From contig WPIO01000010.1 in assembly GCA_009760855.2 (NCBI GenBank), positions 7,646,501-7,710,500 on the forward strand: a stretch of 64,000 nucleotides of DNA, read 5' to 3'. Positions 37,901 to 49,035 of this stretch are shown one piece after another (within the stretch, counting starts at the first letter, position 1; every line of letters starts with the position of its first letter). The notes under the pieces were generated by a model, which was given only the letters and a program-made list of their open reading frames with translations, was not told where the DNA came from and did no database searches. The position numbers were made by a program, and so were the translations under genes. The DNA comes from Cristatella mucedo. Its lineage: Eukaryota; Bryozoa; Phylactolaemata; Cristatellidae.

Positions 37901-38653
37901 GACGTTCTATGGAGGAGGAGGAGTAGGAGGAGGAGGAGGAGGAGGAGGAGGAGGAGGAGGAGGAGGAGGAGGAGGGTGCAGCATCGGCTTTCTTTCCTCA
38001 TCGGCAGCCGTGCACGAGGAGATCGTGCGGCAGCAGCAGAGACGAATAGAGGAGCTGCAGGAGCTGCTGCGCGAGTCGCAGATGCAGCTGTCCACGCAGC
38101 AGCTTCATGCGAGCGCAACTGCAGTCGGCGCAAGCCTGCGAAAGGACAGGAAAAGCGCCAAGAAGTCGCCAGCCAGCAGGCGTGCCACAGCAGCGGCAAC
38201 TGCTACAGCAGCAGGATCGATGGCAGTGCAGCTTAGGACAGCGGAGCAGCAGCAGCAGCGCGCAGCCGACAGCACGGGCAGTGGCGGCGAAGTGGCATCT
38301 GCAGCACCAACGAATGGCAGCCACAGCCACAGCAGCAGCCCTCTGCCTGGCATGCCGCTCCTGCCTGCTGCGTCTGCTGCTAATTCGCATCCGGCACAAG
38401 TATCGACCACGGAGCTGCAGCGGCAGCAGCAGCCGTCCCAGTCGCTGCATTTTGCTGGATTTGCCAATTGTCAGATGCAAGCCGCCCAGGTGCCGATGGC
38501 CACAATGGTGGCGGCCTGTCGTGTCTCCTCCACGGCGATCGAGTCTGCAGAGGGTACCTCACCGCTGCCTCACCTGTCACTTCCGGCTGGCATTGCTGCA
38601 CTGCACGGCGGTCCTATCGAGTCGCCGACGGACAAGGCTGGCAAGGCTGGCGG
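37901..38653 (+). CDS. Mrtf: MRTF exon 9: poly-Gly tract and leucine zipper
   Basis: A 753-nt exon, acceptor TCTGGGCAATTGCAG, donor GGCGG|GTGAGC. Entry phase 2 gives R-T-F-Y-G-G-G-G-V then a GGA repeat (37911-37976) read as 21 Gly and one Val. The leucine-zipper/coiled-coil follows: H-E-E-I-V-R-Q-Q-Q-R-R-I-E-E-L-Q-E-L-L (38013-38069) and on through L-S-T-Q-Q-L. This matches the MRTF dimerisation helix (Q-x-K-Q-I-E-E-L-x-x-M-L-R-x-K-Q). After it the exon is Ser/Gln/Ala rich, with basic K-K-S-P and poly-Gln segments, typical of a transactivation linker. The exon ends in phase 2. Frames on the opposite strand are open too, but only this frame carries the family motif. Confidence 0.88.
37911..37976 (+). 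repeat. Coding GGA repeat read as poly-Gly
   Basis: 22 codons, 21 Gly and one Val, ten bases after the exon 9 acceptor. Confidence 0.85.
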
Positions 38654-40285
38654 GTGAGCAGATGCGGCGCTCACGCGATGCTGCACATCCGAGGAGGATG
38701 TACCGACTATGCATCGCCGGTGCATCCGCCATCGTCCGTCTCTTCGGCTCCTCGGAGCGCACTTTCAGCCAATAGCCTGGCCAGCTCACTCGCTTGCCTC
38801 AGTTGCCTTTCGCTGGTCGCTGCATGCTGCCTCTTCAAAATATTAGGCTGCGCCAAGCGGCCTGTCTTTGAGCGCCCTGCACCGCCTCAGTCGATCCTGT
38901 CTGCCACTACTGCCGTCTGTCACTTCGCTTGTAGCCCACACTTCCCCCTAAACCACCGCCGCCATCACGGGTGACCCACCCCTCCCGGCCAATACTAGCT
39001 GCCTCCACTAGAAATGCTAGCAAATGGTGTACAATCAACTGCAAACTTTCTGTCTGCCACACGGTGGAGGTGGTGCCGAAGCACCTGCTGACTTTCCAAC
39101 GGCACCAATCATTCGACATTAGCCGCTGAACAGTAACCAAAAAACTGACCCTTCAGTGTCTCGATGTGCCGAAGAAGACAAGAGCGAAGCTGCTGCGTTT
39201 CGAGCAGGGAAGGTGCACCTGCTGCCAACCTATGTTGCACGATCAGGCGCTACGAAAGCATCAGCCATACTACGCTTGCAGCTGCTTGCAGCAGCTACGG
39301 CTACATGGCAGCAGCAACAGCAGCCTGAGGTGCCGCTCTGTCCAGAGTAGGCTACAGCTGGGTGGATGCGAGGGAAGTGGACCGAAGCTGCCCGGAAGCA
39401 CACCGGCTGCAGCTCGAGGCACGGCTCTTCTGCGGCTCGGAGGTCGGTAATGATCCAGACTGGCACGAGGCAAGGGGGAGAAGGAGGTCATCCACAAACT
39501 GTATCGCCTACATTTAAAACTATTCAAACAGGTCTGCCAATTAGCACCGGCAGGGCAGGCCCACCAAACCGTCGTCAGCCGGCTGGGTCACTGGCACGGC
39601 AGTCACGATGATGATGACTTGCACCTATCGATAATCTCCCCAGAGGTAATAGAACACAGCTTCACAGGTATCATTACACTGTGCCCGAGATCGGCAACTG
39701 GTGCTGCCGTGTTTTCCTTGGCCACAGTAAACAAATAGCCAGCCGCCGAGAAGTACCCCGTCCTGCCCCCACCCAGGTATCCAGAGGGTCTCAAGCAAGC
39801 AGCTGTGACCAGCCAGGGGGCAAGCCGTAGCCAGTCTAGACGTTAGGCTCGTGCTCGATCAGCTTCGCTAGCTAGCCAGCCCCAGCTAAACAGCTCGACG
39901 AGTCGCGTGGCTTCGAAAGGTAGATCACGTGGCTTTGTCGCGAGGTTCCACAAAGACAAGCCACGTTCTGGCCGGTATTTGAGGTATCGATTGTCGGGGG
40001 GGGGGGGGAAGGGGGAAGGGGAGAGGGTAGATGCAGCTGAAAGCCTGCTGGCAGCCATGCCTCGACGAGGCCGTGCCCTCCCTGTGCGTCGCCGGCACCG
40101 GCACGTGGAAGGCAGCCTCGGCACCCAGTGGCCTTACGACTGCAGGGAGCTCGATATTGTAATTAATGGCACTATACAAGGGTTCTATGACACCAGGACC
40201 TGCGTATGATTAGGGGACTTTGCTGGCTGCACAGCATCTTGAGGTCTGACGTGCAAAACCTCTAGCATACTTTCTTATCGAGATG

Positions 40286-40315
40286 CTGTGTGTGTGTGTG
40301 TGTGTGTGTGTGTGC
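40286..40315. repeat. Short GT microsatellite
   Basis: About 13 GT units in MRTF intron 9; a G11-type run lies at about 39997-40007. Confidence 0.9.
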
Positions 40316-41110
40316 ACATGCGCAAGAGCGAGTGTGTCCCCTGGCGCATCCACTAGGCTGCTGCGGCTGGCTGCTCAGTCGTCTGCAAGGCGGTGCCTGC
40401 TGCTGGCCTGCTCCTCGTTTCTGCTCTGCTTCCCGCCCTGCAGTGTCTCCTTGGAGTGCACTTAGCTGGTGATGCTCCCGATGACGGAAGGCAGCAGCAT
40501 AATCTGGTTTGCTGACTCTTCAAATGCCAGCCGCCTTCAGTTCACACCCCTTCGTGCCATTGCATCTCCACCCCAAGCTGCAGCACAACTCGATGTTGCC
40601 GACAACCATCTAACTACCGCATGAAAAAGCAGCTTAAGATACCAGCCCCGAATGCAGCACAACAAACAGTCTCAGCAAGTGTACTGCCATGGATACCGGC
40701 AAAGGAATCCAGTTTGGCCTGGGGGGGTGTGGGGGCAGTGAGCATACATACAGGAGCGCGCAGCAGCAGCAATCTGTCGGCCCATATTGCACGCATTTAC
40801 ATTAATGAACCACAGCACGAAAGGTCGCGCAGACCCTACTGCCGATCAGATCCAAGGAGCCGCGCGGCTGTCTGCTCCTTCCATTAATCCCAGCAGCAAG
40901 CTACTCGAAGCTATGCAAGGCGGCCACAAAGGGCAGCAGCGTAAAAAGGACTCCTTGGGTGCTCGCTTTCGGCAGCCGGCCTAGCGGCAACTCTGAGAGC
41001 AGCGAAAACTGGACGAGAACGGCATGCGTGCGAGGCTGCTGCCGCCACCGGTGCTTCGGTGAATGATCGGGGCAGTTATCCCTCCTGCATTTGCCAACAG
41101 CAGCAACGAG

Positions 41111-41204
<94 letters not shown>
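41111..41204. repeat. CT microsatellite in MRTF intron 9
   Basis: Pure CT, about 46 units. Confidence 0.95.
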
Positions 41205-41205
<1 letters not shown>

Positions 41206-41502
41206 AAACACGTTCAGAGCAGCGTCGGGCATCATGGGCCAGCCTATCGCTAAGCTGCCAGCCACTCGCTACTCGACTTACTGGCTCCCCTTCGGCACGC
41301 CAATCCTCTGTTCGGCCACTGAGGTGTGCGCCACCTGCTCGGCTCGCTGCCACCGACTAGAGCGGTCACACGACAGATGCCCTGCTCAGCTGCCGGCTGC
41401 TGTCGCGAGCTCACCCAATCGATGGCAATTCTAGTGTCTGCGCATTCAGAGAAAGGCTGTGCAGAGCTTTGCATGATCGGCATGATGATTTGCCTCTTCC
41501 AG

Positions 41503-41602
41503 AATGACAGAGGGCATCGCAGTTGCTGCCGCTGCTGGCAAGACGAAGGCATCTCCCTGTGGCAGTCCGAGTGAAGAAGGCAGCACCTCTCCCGGCCAGG
41601 AG
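41503..41602 (+). CDS. Mrtf: MRTF exon 10: short Ser/Pro linker exon
   Basis: A 100-nt exon between a strong acceptor (GATTTGCCTCTTCCAG) and a strong donor (CCAGGAG|GTACGT). Exon 9 leaves phase 2 and exon 11 starts in phase 0; this exon starts in phase 2, ends in phase 0 and has no stop, which is what the gene model needs. It codes an Ala-rich then Ser/Pro/Glu-rich linker ending S-P-G-Q-E, similar in character to the Gln/Ser-rich linker before D-D-L-F-D-I-L-I in vertebrate MRTFs. Identified from splice sites and phase rather than motif. A CT microsatellite lies in the intron upstream. Confidence 0.65.
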
Positions 41603-42907
41603 GTACGTAATTGCACCACTGCCTGCTAGCAGGCGGTATTGTCACCACATCACGATGAGTGGTCTCCTTGACCTCTCGAGGTATGCCACCAGGGACTGCC
41701 ACCTCCTTCTCTTCCACTATACCACGGTGGTTGAAATGCCAATTACCTGTGCGGCTGACCGAGAAATCCCACAGCTTGCCTTGCGCAATCACTTAACGGC
41801 CCCTGCTGATCAATGGCAGAAACCCGTGGAATGAATTGTCTGATTAGCCAAGTAGCAACGGCTCCCGGCAGCTCCCAGAGAAAGCTCAGCCGTGCTCTGC
41901 ATTAGTGCATTAGTAATGCATGCTTGCTCCTTCTGCTGCCTTGCATGTTCCCTGGTTCTCCTCCTCGTGGCTAGCTTTCCTCTGCAGCTGCAGAAACCGG
42001 CAAGTGCTATTCTCAGCCAGACGAACCACGTGTCATCTTGCATTCATAGTGTCTATGTGAGGCCTTTGAAAAGCAGGCATTTTGGCGGGAAACTACTAGA
42101 AACATTGCTCCGCTATCATGTACATGTTAGGTCTGCAATTCTAGCACCCAGTACTGCCTAACAAGTGAGCAAGCTCACATGGCTCGTTTTCTCGGATCAC
42201 GGGCCAGATGTCTCGATGCCTCGAGATTGCACCAGTTAGAGGGTTGTTGTTGGGCGAAGTAAGAATCCCCTGGTCTGCATGCTAGGCTGTCGCAGTATGG
42301 CTAGTTTGACGGCGTCTAAATACAACAGCAGTCGCATCGAGTCGCTTTCGTGTAAAAAACAACAACAAAAGAACGACCCAAGCGGCACGAAAAAGACTAA
42401 GGCGACCACCACTGACCAGGTTGCAAGCTCAACGAACCTCATGCAACCGTCAGTTCGAGAACGAAAAAGGCTGCATGCCGTCACCATCTATGGGTATTTT
42501 TTGAATGCGGGAACAAAGCAGTGCACAGACAGCCTGTGCGCTCGAGGAAGGCATCGAATGCATTGCTGCGTCGAGCGAGCCCATGCGACCGGCACTCAAT
42601 CACCCGACTGCTGCTGCTGCTCTGGATTAGTGATCAACAACTGTGACACTGTGTTCACAACTTTTCTTAGCAAGAGCAAGCTCCCATTTGCGTGCACAAG
42701 CGGCCGAAGATAGTGCAGCAGTAGCAGCAAGTCAGCAGCAGTTAGTTCTGTTGCATCCGTTCCTCGGCCCCCTGCCGAGCGACTTTCGGCCCGGCCTAGG
42801 CTGGCACGCACTCGGGGCACCGGGCACACCCAAGCACTCCAAGCGCTGCCCTGCACTCACCGGTTACAGTTTGTGAGGGCAAACAACTTTTTCTTTCTGC
42901 CCAGCAG

Positions 42908-42992
42908 GTCGACATCCAGGCTCAGGCGGAGGTTGCGCCAAGTGCGACCACCATGGACGACGTGCTGGAGATGCTCATAGCAGCATCGCCCG
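42908..42992 (+). CDS. Mrtf: MRTF exon 11: D-D-V-L-E-M-L-I segment
   Basis: An 85-nt exon after a strong pyrimidine tract (CTTTTTCTTTCTGCCCAGCAG), donor TCGCCCG|GTAGGC. It encodes V-D-I-Q-A-Q-A-E-V-A-P and then T-M-D-D-V-L-E-M-L-I-A-A-S-P, matching vertebrate Q-M-D-D-L-F-D-I-L-I-Q-S-G at the start of the C-terminal transactivation domain. The acceptor is a tandem CAGCAG: splicing at the first AG adds one Gln (exon start 42905), at the second none; both keep the frame. It ends in phase 1. The next intron is only 180 nt. Confidence 0.82.
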
Positions 42993-43172
42993 GTAGGCTT
43001 GCCACTCCTTGGCCCTCCTTCGCCCTCGCACTCCCCCTTAACCCACACTCGTCGCTCTCTACCAGTGAGAGACCTGCAGCAACAGCCCTACAGCAGCGCT
43101 TCGTCCCACTGCTCCTTGCTCGCACACATCCGCCGACACTGCGCTCACGCAAACAGCACTTTTCTTTTATAG
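42993..43172 (+). other. Short in-frame intron of MRTF (180 nt)
   Basis: GT-AG intron between exons 11 and 12. Its length is a multiple of three and it has no in-frame stop, so keeping it would insert 60 residues without a frameshift. Confidence 0.75.
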
Positions 43173-43963
43173 ACCTCATGACAGGCATGGCCGATGGAAG
43201 AGGCGAAGACGCGGTAGCTGCCGACCGACAGCCGATGACACTGCCCGGATGCAATGCCGAAGCATCAGCGGTGGGGCCGGCGACACCGGTGCACCCGTAC
43301 TTTGCGGCACCGGTGCGGGCGATCGATATGACACCGAGCGGCGACAAGCTGCGCAGGGACCGACGAGGCGACGCCGGCTCGCCTGCCGAGCATAGCTGTG
43401 CCGACGTCACCACCGCCGCTAGTCGGTGCCTGTCGCCGGCCAGCGCTAACTGGTCGGAGCTGGTCGAGGGCGCAGGTCTGAGCCTCGACAACGATGATGA
43501 CGGCGACGATGGCGGCAGCAGCCGGTCTTTCGCAACACGCCAGTTGGGCTGCAGCACGAGCTGCCCCGAGGCGGCACGGCGAGCAGCGGCAGCCACCGAG
43601 CATCTACGCGAGGCGGACGAGGACGTGGCCTGCCTGGCGCTGGACGACCTCGAGTGGAATCGAGGAGCGCTGGAGTTCAAGGACGAAGGCAGCAGCAGCA
43701 GCAGCGGCGGTGGAGGCGACGGATGCAGCACCGGCGGCACAGCGCTCGACTGGCTGGACGTCATGATGCAGAGCAGCACAGGCGTGGCCACGCCCGGAGC
43801 AGCCTCCTTGCTTCCTCTTGGCTTCCAGGGAGACCCCCTGCTCACGTCACATCCGGCAAACATGGCCGATCTCTTCACCATGGACGATGCCGATTTTGGC
43901 ATGCTGTCGGACTTCGGCTGCAGCATCAGCTGGGAAAAGCTGCACGAAGTGACGACTGCCTAG
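43173..43963 (+). CDS. Mrtf: MRTF exon 12: C-terminal transactivation domain and stop
   Basis: Last coding exon, acceptor CACTTTTCTTTTATAG, TAG stop at 43961-43963. Entry phase 1 gives D-L-M-T-G-M-A-D-G. The region is acidic and Ser/Gly/Ala rich. Near the end A-L-D-W-L-D-V-M-M (43742-43768) matches the M-D-W-L-E of vertebrate MRTF, and the last residues (D-L-F-T-M-D-D-A-D-F-G-M-L, then I-S-W-E-K-L-H) parallel the final S-L-F-S-T-D-F-L-D and L-H-W of MRTF. This is the transactivation domain in the family. CpG-rich, with other frames open by base composition only. The 3' end and identity are well supported. Confidence 0.88.
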
Positions 43964-44533
43964 GCAGCCGACCCCGAGCGTGCGCACGCGACGTCTTCGC
44001 TCTACCTCCTCCTTACCACCCCACCCCCAAACAGCCAGCCGCAAGGATCTGCTTCCGCAGCTGCAAGCAGCCGCCGGCCTGAGTTCGGCGCCATGGGTGG
44101 CCAAGCAGCTGCGAGGCGAGGAGAAAACAAGAATAGCAGGCTGCTGCAACCACTTGACAAGCAGCGCAAGCGGGCGAGGAGTGCAGCGGTCGCAGCGGCC
44201 ACCGACAAATGAAGGAGACTACCCTGGTCTACGAAGAAGACAGCCAGCCTTCCATCACGAGACCAAATGTGCCTTTGCATGTGACATTCCGTGCGATGCG
44301 ACTTGGTGCGATGCACACAAGCCCAACAGTTTTATAGAGACGTATAAGCCAGCAGCATTGGCAGGCACTTAGAGCTGTTCAACCCCGCCCCCTTCTCCCA
44401 GTTCTCTATTTATTGCATAATTGTGCTCTGGGCTGCCACTGGAGCTGCCACCATCGGCACTTCGCCGCGACGGTCATGTCTACGAATCTCAATACTATTC
44501 GACAGACTGGCTGAACACGGCATCACTTTCACT

Positions 44534-44798
<265 letters not shown>

Positions 44799-44923
44799 AT
44801 TGCTCCATTCTCTGTTAAACTCTCTCTCTCTCTCTCTACTCACCTACTCTGTTCATTTCTAAATCATCTACCACCTAACGATGCTATCACCCTGGACAAC
44901 GCCTGCCGTTGCCTAGAACATGT

Positions 44924-44929
44924 AATAAA
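44924..44929 (+). terminator. Polyadenylation signal AATAAA
   Basis: Canonical hexamer about 960 nt after the MRTF stop, followed within 30 nt by GT-rich sequence (GCTGTTCTGGTTCTG), as expected for a cleavage site. Confidence 0.55.
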
Positions 44930-44964
44930 GAGGCAGAAGCGCTAAAGGCTGTTCTGGTTCTGAC

Positions 44965-47900
44965 AAGCAATATCAGCAGATTGCACCATGTGCATACCAT
45001 GCAGGGTTTCTGTGTTTGTTTGCTTAGGGCAGCCAGTCATCATCAGTACGAAAAATGGCCATTAGCTTTCTAAGCATAACATCAAGGCAGCCGACACTCA
45101 AGCCGGGCAAGAGGGCAGGGAATCATTTCGTCGCTGAAGTCGATACTTCACCAGCCAGCCTCTACTCATACGTGAGGCCAGCCTCCTACAGCTGTGGTTA
45201 GGGGGGGGGTGGTGGTGGTGGCGCCAGGGCTCGAGCAGGAGCACAGCTGAAGTGCAGCCCATCTGCAGCCAGGCAGCCCTGTCGTCTGATCGAACCGTAC
45301 GGCTGAGTATCATAGCCGCCCAGCCAGCTGGCCCTATCGCACGTGCACGTGGGCTGGGCATCAGCTGCCCTCGTGCGCGAGCCACTCAATCGTTTGCAGC
45401 CAAAGAAGCTGCTCGAAGGCAATACTGGTGCGGATGCAATTCACGTAACTGACCAACCCCTCTCTGCGGCATCGTGAGCGAGTTGACGATCGTTTACAAT
45501 GAACATACAAAAAAGTGAGAATAGCTGCGATGCCATGGCCGACTCGGCCACGGCGCCAGAGTCTGTATTCAAGAAGGAAGCTGCTGGGCAGCCTACCGAG
45601 GCCGGCCGCTCTGTCCACTCGCTCGGCTTGCTGCTGGCTTGAGGCACATGCTGTCGTCAACAGAAGCAATGCAGCCACCCAGGCGCTAGTCGGGGCAGCG
45701 GCCGAGGGGCGTGGCAGGCCGGCCGCTGCCGAGAGGCACCCTTGAGCACCTTCCCGCTAGCGGCAGGTCGCGACCGCAGGAGACCCTCGACCGCTCCACT
45801 CGGCGGCGCAGCCGAGGCGAGCCATGGGGCCTGCACCGAGATCTAGCGACACGCTTCGGTAGCACGGCGAGACCACATGCCCACCGGCCGTTCGGTGGCA
45901 GCGGTGCGGCCATAGCAAGCAGCGTCTGCCAGGACCGTCAGGGCTGCAAGCTGGCGCTAGTCGTCGGCGCTGGCTGTCTTGTCGTAGGATCGCACGTAGC
46001 GTGGCCGCGACTGCTGCACGAGCTTTGCCGACGCCTTGCCCCGCTGTTCCGACGGTGCCGGCACCCTTGGTGGCAAGTAGACCTAGGATTAAGACGAGCG
46101 CTCAGGTGCATGCACGACCTGCCGTCAGCCGGCAATGCACGGCAGCAGCGACAGCAGCCATGGCAATGGTGCTCAACACTAGCGGGATGTCGATGCAGGA
46201 GTACGGCCGAGTGACGAGGCCGGCCACCGAGACAGCGCAAACTCGATCGATTCGAATCAGTCGCACCGCGGTCCCCTTAGCGCACAGCAGCATGCCAATC
46301 ACAGCGAGTCGACGGGACTGGAAGTGGTCGTACTTCCGGTCGGGGCTGCTCGTACTTGCACGCTGCCGTTGCTCGCATGCGGCAGCAGCCAGGGAACAAA
46401 GCAGCGGGCGAGCTGCTATGGGCCCCTTCTCTGCGTGGCGGCACCCAACCGAGGAGGGGCGCCCACTCGCAGGCATCCAGGCCGTGGTGGCCGCCGACGC
46501 CGCGCTCTGCCGAAGCTGCGGCGTCCTCGTTGCGCTGCAGCAGCTTCCAGCAGAGAGTGCTTGGGCTGCCACGTCGCCCACCGAGCCTTGTGTCGGAGCA
46601 GCCGACAGCTAGCTGGCTAGCGCAATCTGCTATGCCGACCTAGTGGGTGACGCCAAAGAAAAGGGCAGCATTCCCGGCCGTGCTATTCATGCTGCGCTGT
46701 TTTCCTCGATGACTTCAGAATGCCGGCGCAGGTGCTGTTGTGCTTGATTGATTAATGAGGGATCGAAGGCTGCTTGCAGCAATCCGAAGACATAAGTCTA
46801 CTGAGATGAGCGACTGCTGCCGACTGCTAGCTGGTCTGGAGGTACCGGCTCGGCAGAGGCAGCCGCCCAGCTCCTTCCACCCCACCCACCCACCCACCCC
46901 ACCCACTACCGGAAACCAGTGCGTGATTCTGCCAAAGCAGATGGTGAGGATGGCCATGCCTTTCTTTGATCGAGGTCACTTGCTCGACGATCGCAAACGA
47001 CTCTTTATCCGAGCCTCCATCAGTCACGATGGCGGACCTCAGCCAATCACCATGCGGCCAAGGCATGCCCCAGCAGTGCGCAAATTGCGAAGACTGTGCA
47101 GCGACTCGCTGAGAAGTAGTTGCACTATACATTAAGCGACCCAGGTCGTTGGTTCGAGTCCTGCAGGAGACTGTATTGCCTGCCTGCATTGCCTACTGCA
47201 ATCGGCGGCGAGACGCTAGCCGTCAAGGCTTTTCTGCGGCTGTACAAATAAGGTGGTCAAATCAGCTAACCTTTACTTTCACATCAACAACGACGTAGAA
47301 CGCGATGGATTAAAGCAAGCACTCGACATAGCAGACTGGGCTCTGCTGAGAAGCTAGAGACTGGCAACTGGTGGCGCCTGCTCTTGCCACGAGAGACGAG
47401 CAGAGCTCCTCGAGAATGCCTGTCCTGTGCACAAAGCGGATTATTTAAGGCGAGTGAGCGCATCTGGGCACGTCTCCCCTATCGGAGGTCAACAACAAAT
47501 CTAAATAGTAGACGGCCGCAAAAAGCTCTGACGTGCAATGCTGCTTCGCGAGGAGTGTCAGCACCGAGCACACACTAAGGTCGGTGCTAGGCAGACTACC
47601 TTTAAAGCCACCATCCCCACCTCACGATCCCAGCCCAACCCACTCACCGGTCAAAGCATGCGACTGGTCACAGACAGCGAGCACTTGTAAAGGCTGACAG
47701 CACGTGCACGACGAAAGCCGGACCTCTGGCGGTTCTCACAGGGCTGGCCGATGAAAGCAAAGGAGTTGAATGAAAGGAAGAACTAACCACGCCGGACCCC
47801 CAACCACCGGAGCTCAGCATTAGCGCTCGGCGGCTCCAGCAACGCTGCTGGAGCCGGCGCTCGACTGCTGCTCATTCGACGCTCTGAGAAGACAGCGTGC

Positions 47901-48470
47901 GCACCACAATCGGCGCAGGCTGGTAGGTACGGTCTCGCTCTCTCGCCAGCCTTAGCAGCACGGCGCCGGCTTCGAGCAACGGCGCCAAGAGCTCGGTGTG
48001 CACTTGCAACATGCGACCACCGAGCTCGCAGGTGTGTGCCGCCGGCAAGTGACGGTGTGCAAAGTGCCAGCAAGTGCCGACAAGTGCCAGCATCCAGCAC
48101 CGCCTGCTCGTGCCATACCTGGGAGAGGGAACTAGGAGTGAGAACTCGGCACGGTAGACTCTGGCACCAGGAACAGGCACAGTCAGTTCTGTCACAGGTT
48201 TCCCGAACACCGTATGGCACGCACAGGATGTGAAGCACTCCAGCGAATCCCTGCTCCAATTCTGCCATTCATTGTGGAGTAGCTCACCGATGAGTACACC
48301 ATCTGACTAGATCTGCCATAATATACAGTGACGTCACTTGCCCAAATCAACTGTTATGAGCGTAGCCACCTATGCCTATATACGATATGAAAGGCAGGTT
48401 GGGCTAACACATTTTGCCAATCTGTAAGATCTACTTAATAATCCAATGATGCACTGCTTCGGCCCAAGGT
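44965..48470. other. GC-rich stretch, no firm gene
   Basis: Overlapping open frames on both strands caused mainly by base composition. Minus-strand 46102-46320 has a Leu/Ile/Val-rich segment, and minus-strand 47872-48210 is open for 112 codons with a protein-like composition. Neither is recognised. SINE B at 47.1 kb. Confidence 0.4.
47110..47275 (+). mobile_element. SINE family B
   Basis: B box GTTGGTTCGAGTCCTGCAGG, then TGCCTACTGCAATCGGCGGC, AGCCGTCAAGGCTTTTCTGC and GGTGGTCAAATCAGC. Confidence 0.65.
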
Positions 48471-48475
48471 GAACA

Positions 48476-48560
48476 ATAGTAATAGTAAAACATTTACATC
48501 TGACTCTCTTTCTAAGCACTTTCCATTGGTATGATGGAAAGAAGGCGTGCACTGGTTATT
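48476..48560 (-). mobile_element. Short LINE tail
   Basis: AATAGTAATAGTAAAACATT next to GACTCTCTTTCTAAGCACTT, a worn version of the shared 3' block. Confidence 0.5.
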
Positions 48561-48859
48561 ATCACAAGAAAGCCTTGGCTGAAAGTGGTCTTGTATGCAA
48601 AATCCTAAACCAAATCAGGTTGATGTATAGCAAAATGTGAAATGACACATATTACTAAGAGCGACTAACGTATCAATGTACCGATGACTGATCGGTCGGA
48701 AAATCCAAGAAGAAAGTTAAGCATGCACTCGGCCAGCCCACACCAGCCTACAGTGTTCTCCTCGAAGCCAAGCTGACAAATGTAGTGGAAATTAAAAAAC
48801 GAGTAAGCAAAAATTACCTGCCGTGATCAGTACCAGCACGAAAAAACAATAGATGTACT

Positions 48860-49035
48860 TAAAGATAATAATAATACCAATTCATTTGCATAGCACCATA
48901 AGAGAACGCTATCTCTGTTCAGATGCTTCACATATGCCACGGGCTCGAGCCCACGTCCTCCGACATCCAATACATGCACCTTAAACTTGGTCGGTGCGAG
49001 CACGTTAACCGTTCGGCCAAACCAGCGCTGTGCTA
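48860..49035 (-). mobile_element. SINE family A, longest copy
   Basis: Minus strand: GCTGGTTTGGCCGAACGG head, GGACGTGGGCTCGAGCCCG B-box-like element, GCATATGTGAAGCATCTGAA, then GAGATAGCGTTCTCTTATGG and an ATT tail. Head plus full LINE-type tail. Confidence 0.75.

Noticed and set aside
41250-41792. 180-codon minus-strand frame
   Set aside because: Overlaps the phase-perfect MRTF exon 10 and the CT array; no recognisable motif.
42279-42713. 144-codon plus-strand frame in MRTF intron 10
   Set aside because: No splice sites fitting the MRTF phase and no motif; left as intron.
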